This document shows, in pieces, positions 62,727-64,000 of a DNA stretch of 64,000 nt. The DNA comes from Mucilaginibacter myungsuensis (GTDB lineage: Bacteria; Bacteroidota; Bacteroidia; Sphingobacteriales; Sphingobacteriaceae), in assembly GCF_015222005.1 (NCBI RefSeq), contig NZ_JADFFL010000004.1:372001-436000 (forward strand), in the 5' to 3' direction. A model generated the notes under the pieces. That model had not been told where the DNA came from, did not search any database, and saw only the letters and a list, made by a program, of their open reading frames with translations. The translations under genes and the position numbers were made by a program. Position 1 is the stretch's first letter; every line of letters begins with the position of its first letter.

Positions 62727-63935
62727 TTACACGGTAACCTCGGCCAATGGTTCAGCTTTGTTACGCGACTTCATAAATAATACTAAAGCGCCAAAAGCTA
62801 CGATTAATACTACTGGGATAACTAAAGTTGCATTCAAAATAGCACGTCCCGCTTCGATCGGGCTGCTTGCGCTGGCCTCCAGGCTTTTGTAAAAATCGCC
62901 CATAAAAATGGTGTAAACAGATACCGCGAACATGCCAGCACCACCCATCAGGTTTAACCCTAAAGCACCGGTAGCCGGGATATTAGTATTGACAAAGCCC
63001 AGCATCGTTGGCCAGAAAAAGCAAACGCCCGCTCCAAAAATAACAGCCCCTGCAAAAACAGCAGTGCCTTCAAAGTGACCTAACATGTATAAGCCCATTG
63101 CCGATAGTACAGCCGAAACAAACAGCAATGCTTGTGGCGTAATAGCCCTAAGGATAGGTTTTGCAAACGCGCGTCCCAAAACGATAACACCATTGGTCAA
63201 TGCCAGCAATAAGATCGCATTCTCGGTCACATTCTTTAGCAACACGCCTATCCATTGGCCGGTAAATAGCTCGGTAATAGCTGTACCGAACATCAAAATG
63301 AACATAAAGATGAACAGCGGATTCGCCAAAGCTTTATACATACCTGCTGTACTTACGCCCGCCGCTACACGCTCGGTAACCGGGAAATCCAATTTAGAGA
63401 ACAGGTAGCCGTAGATCACCGTAGGTAACAACATCACACCCACTTGTATCTGCCAGCTTAAACCCAACTTATCGAATAATAATACGATCAGCGAACCGAT
63501 CACAATACCACCCGGGAACCACAGGTGGAAGTGAGTGAGTTTAGTGGTCTTTTCGGTGGTGTATAACGATGCCACCAATGGGTTACAAGCGGCCTCGACA
63601 GTACCGTTAGCCAACCCGATACATAAGGTCGATATCATTAATGTCCAATAACCGCCTGCAAAAATGGTTAATATGATGCCTGCCAGGTGAAGCAAAAATG
63701 CCAATACCAACAGTTTTTTCATGCCAATGATATCCACAATAAAACCTCCTATCACGACCGCGATCGGAAAGCCCAAAAAGGCCACAGAAGCAATAGATGC
63801 CAGCTGCGCCTTATCTAATTGAAAATCCACACCTAATTTATCCAGCATACCCGCACGGATACCGAATGACAGCGACGTTACTAATAATGACAAACAGCTT
63901 GCTCTGAACAACTGATCGCGTTGAATTGTACTCAT
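62727..63935 (-). CDS. MFS transporter
   Basis: The 402-residue protein has about 12 membrane helices and the major facilitator pattern, such as GFPIAVVIGGFIVDIIGMKKLLVLAFLL near residue 55 and the second-half GVIVLGRAFAKPILRAI. The N-terminus SLSFGIRAGMLDKLGVDFQL and general layout are closest to sugar or organic-acid symporters of the Bacteroidota MFS group, but the substrate cannot be named. It converges on the SusCD operon and may import the products of that system; that is inference. The end of the window lies 65 bases beyond its start. Confidence 0.87.
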   Translation of the reverse strand: MSTIQRDQLFRASCLSLLVTSLSFGIRAGMLDKLGVDFQLDKAQLASIASVAFLGFPIAVVIGGFIVDIIGMKKLLVLAFLLHLAGIILTIFAGGYWTLMISTLCIGLANGTVEAACNPLVASLYTTEKTTKLTHFHLWFPGGIVIGSLIVLLFDKLGLSWQIQVGVMLLPTVIYGYLFSKLDFPVTERVAAGVSTAGMYKALANPLFIFMFILMFGTAITELFTGQWIGVLLKNVTENAILLLALTNGVIVLGRAFAKPILRAITPQALLFVSAVLSAMGLYMLGHFEGTAVFAGAVIFGAGVCFFWPTMLGFVNTNIPATGALGLNLMGGAGMFAVSVYTIFMGDFYKSLEASASSPIEAGRAILNATLVIPVVLIVAFGALVLFMKSRNKAEPLAEVTV

Positions 63936-64000
63936 AATTACAAGAAGGTTTTTTAATGGGTTTAATTGGTATTGACAGCCAAAATACTGATTATAATTAA

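Overview
The window looks like a chromosomal segment of a Bacteroidota bacterium of the family Sphingobacteriaceae, most likely Mucilaginibacter or a close relative. This is inferred from the rpmB-rpmG-DUF4295-ftsY-rimO gene order, a SusC/SusD pair, a gliding-motility C-terminal sorting domain, BshC of bacillithiol synthesis, TAnnTTTG-like promoter boxes and many intergenic palindromic repeats. I see no tRNA, rRNA, CRISPR array, insertion sequence or prophage.

Layout. 1-3.4 kb: ribosomal proteins L28 and L33, a DUF4295 protein, ftsY and rimO, with repeat palindromes placed directly in front of ftsY and rimO. 3.7-5.5 kb: bshC and a small frameshifted gene. 5.6-9.1 kb: a lipoprotein sugar (sorbosone-type) dehydrogenase followed by a TonB-dependent receptor resembling E. 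coli PqqU; I read this as a possible PQQ scavenging and use unit. 9.1-14.8 kb: small secreted proteins, an AraC regulator, a secreted DUF4419 protein and a penicillin-acylase-type Ntn hydrolase. 14.8-15.4 kb: a strongly structured non-coding repeat region. 15.4-18.2 kb: omega-amidase and methionine-type aminotransferase (probable methionine salvage pair) and a lipoprotein. 18.5-22.1 kb: a red-light unit of bacteriophytochrome kinase, two single-domain receivers and the heme oxygenase that makes its biliverdin. 22.1-25.2 kb: a membrane protein and a three-gene ABC importer. 25.4-28.3 kb: a small protein, a HAD phosphatase and a T9SS-type secreted adhesin-like protein.

28.5-36.8 kb: a VOC protein, an AraC regulator, a beta-propeller two-component system, a DUF6265 protein, a pirin-like protein and a lipoprotein intradiol dioxygenase. 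36.8-41.7 kb: a BlaI repressor followed by three tandem BlaR1-like M56 metallopeptidases, with a perfect BlaI-type operator. 41.9-44.5 kb: a two-subunit molybdenum hydroxylase. 44.7-47.7 kb: lutABC for lactate oxidation. 48-52.9 kb: a pirin, then a second BlaI/M56 locus in which the M56 ectodomain and two separate secreted proteins share the same duplicated module. 53.1-57.2 kb: an M90 peptidase, an outer-membrane DUF481 protein, an SDR, a very acidic repeat protein and small envelope proteins. 57.5-64 kb: a SusC/SusD operon with a small lipoprotein, converging on an MFS transporter across a shared terminator.

The most promising novelty candidates are the two M56/BlaI loci (expanded sensors, and a shared ectodomain module in free secreted form) and the dehydrogenase/PqqU-like pair. 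Function calls come from reading protein motifs and remembered family features; no database search was run.
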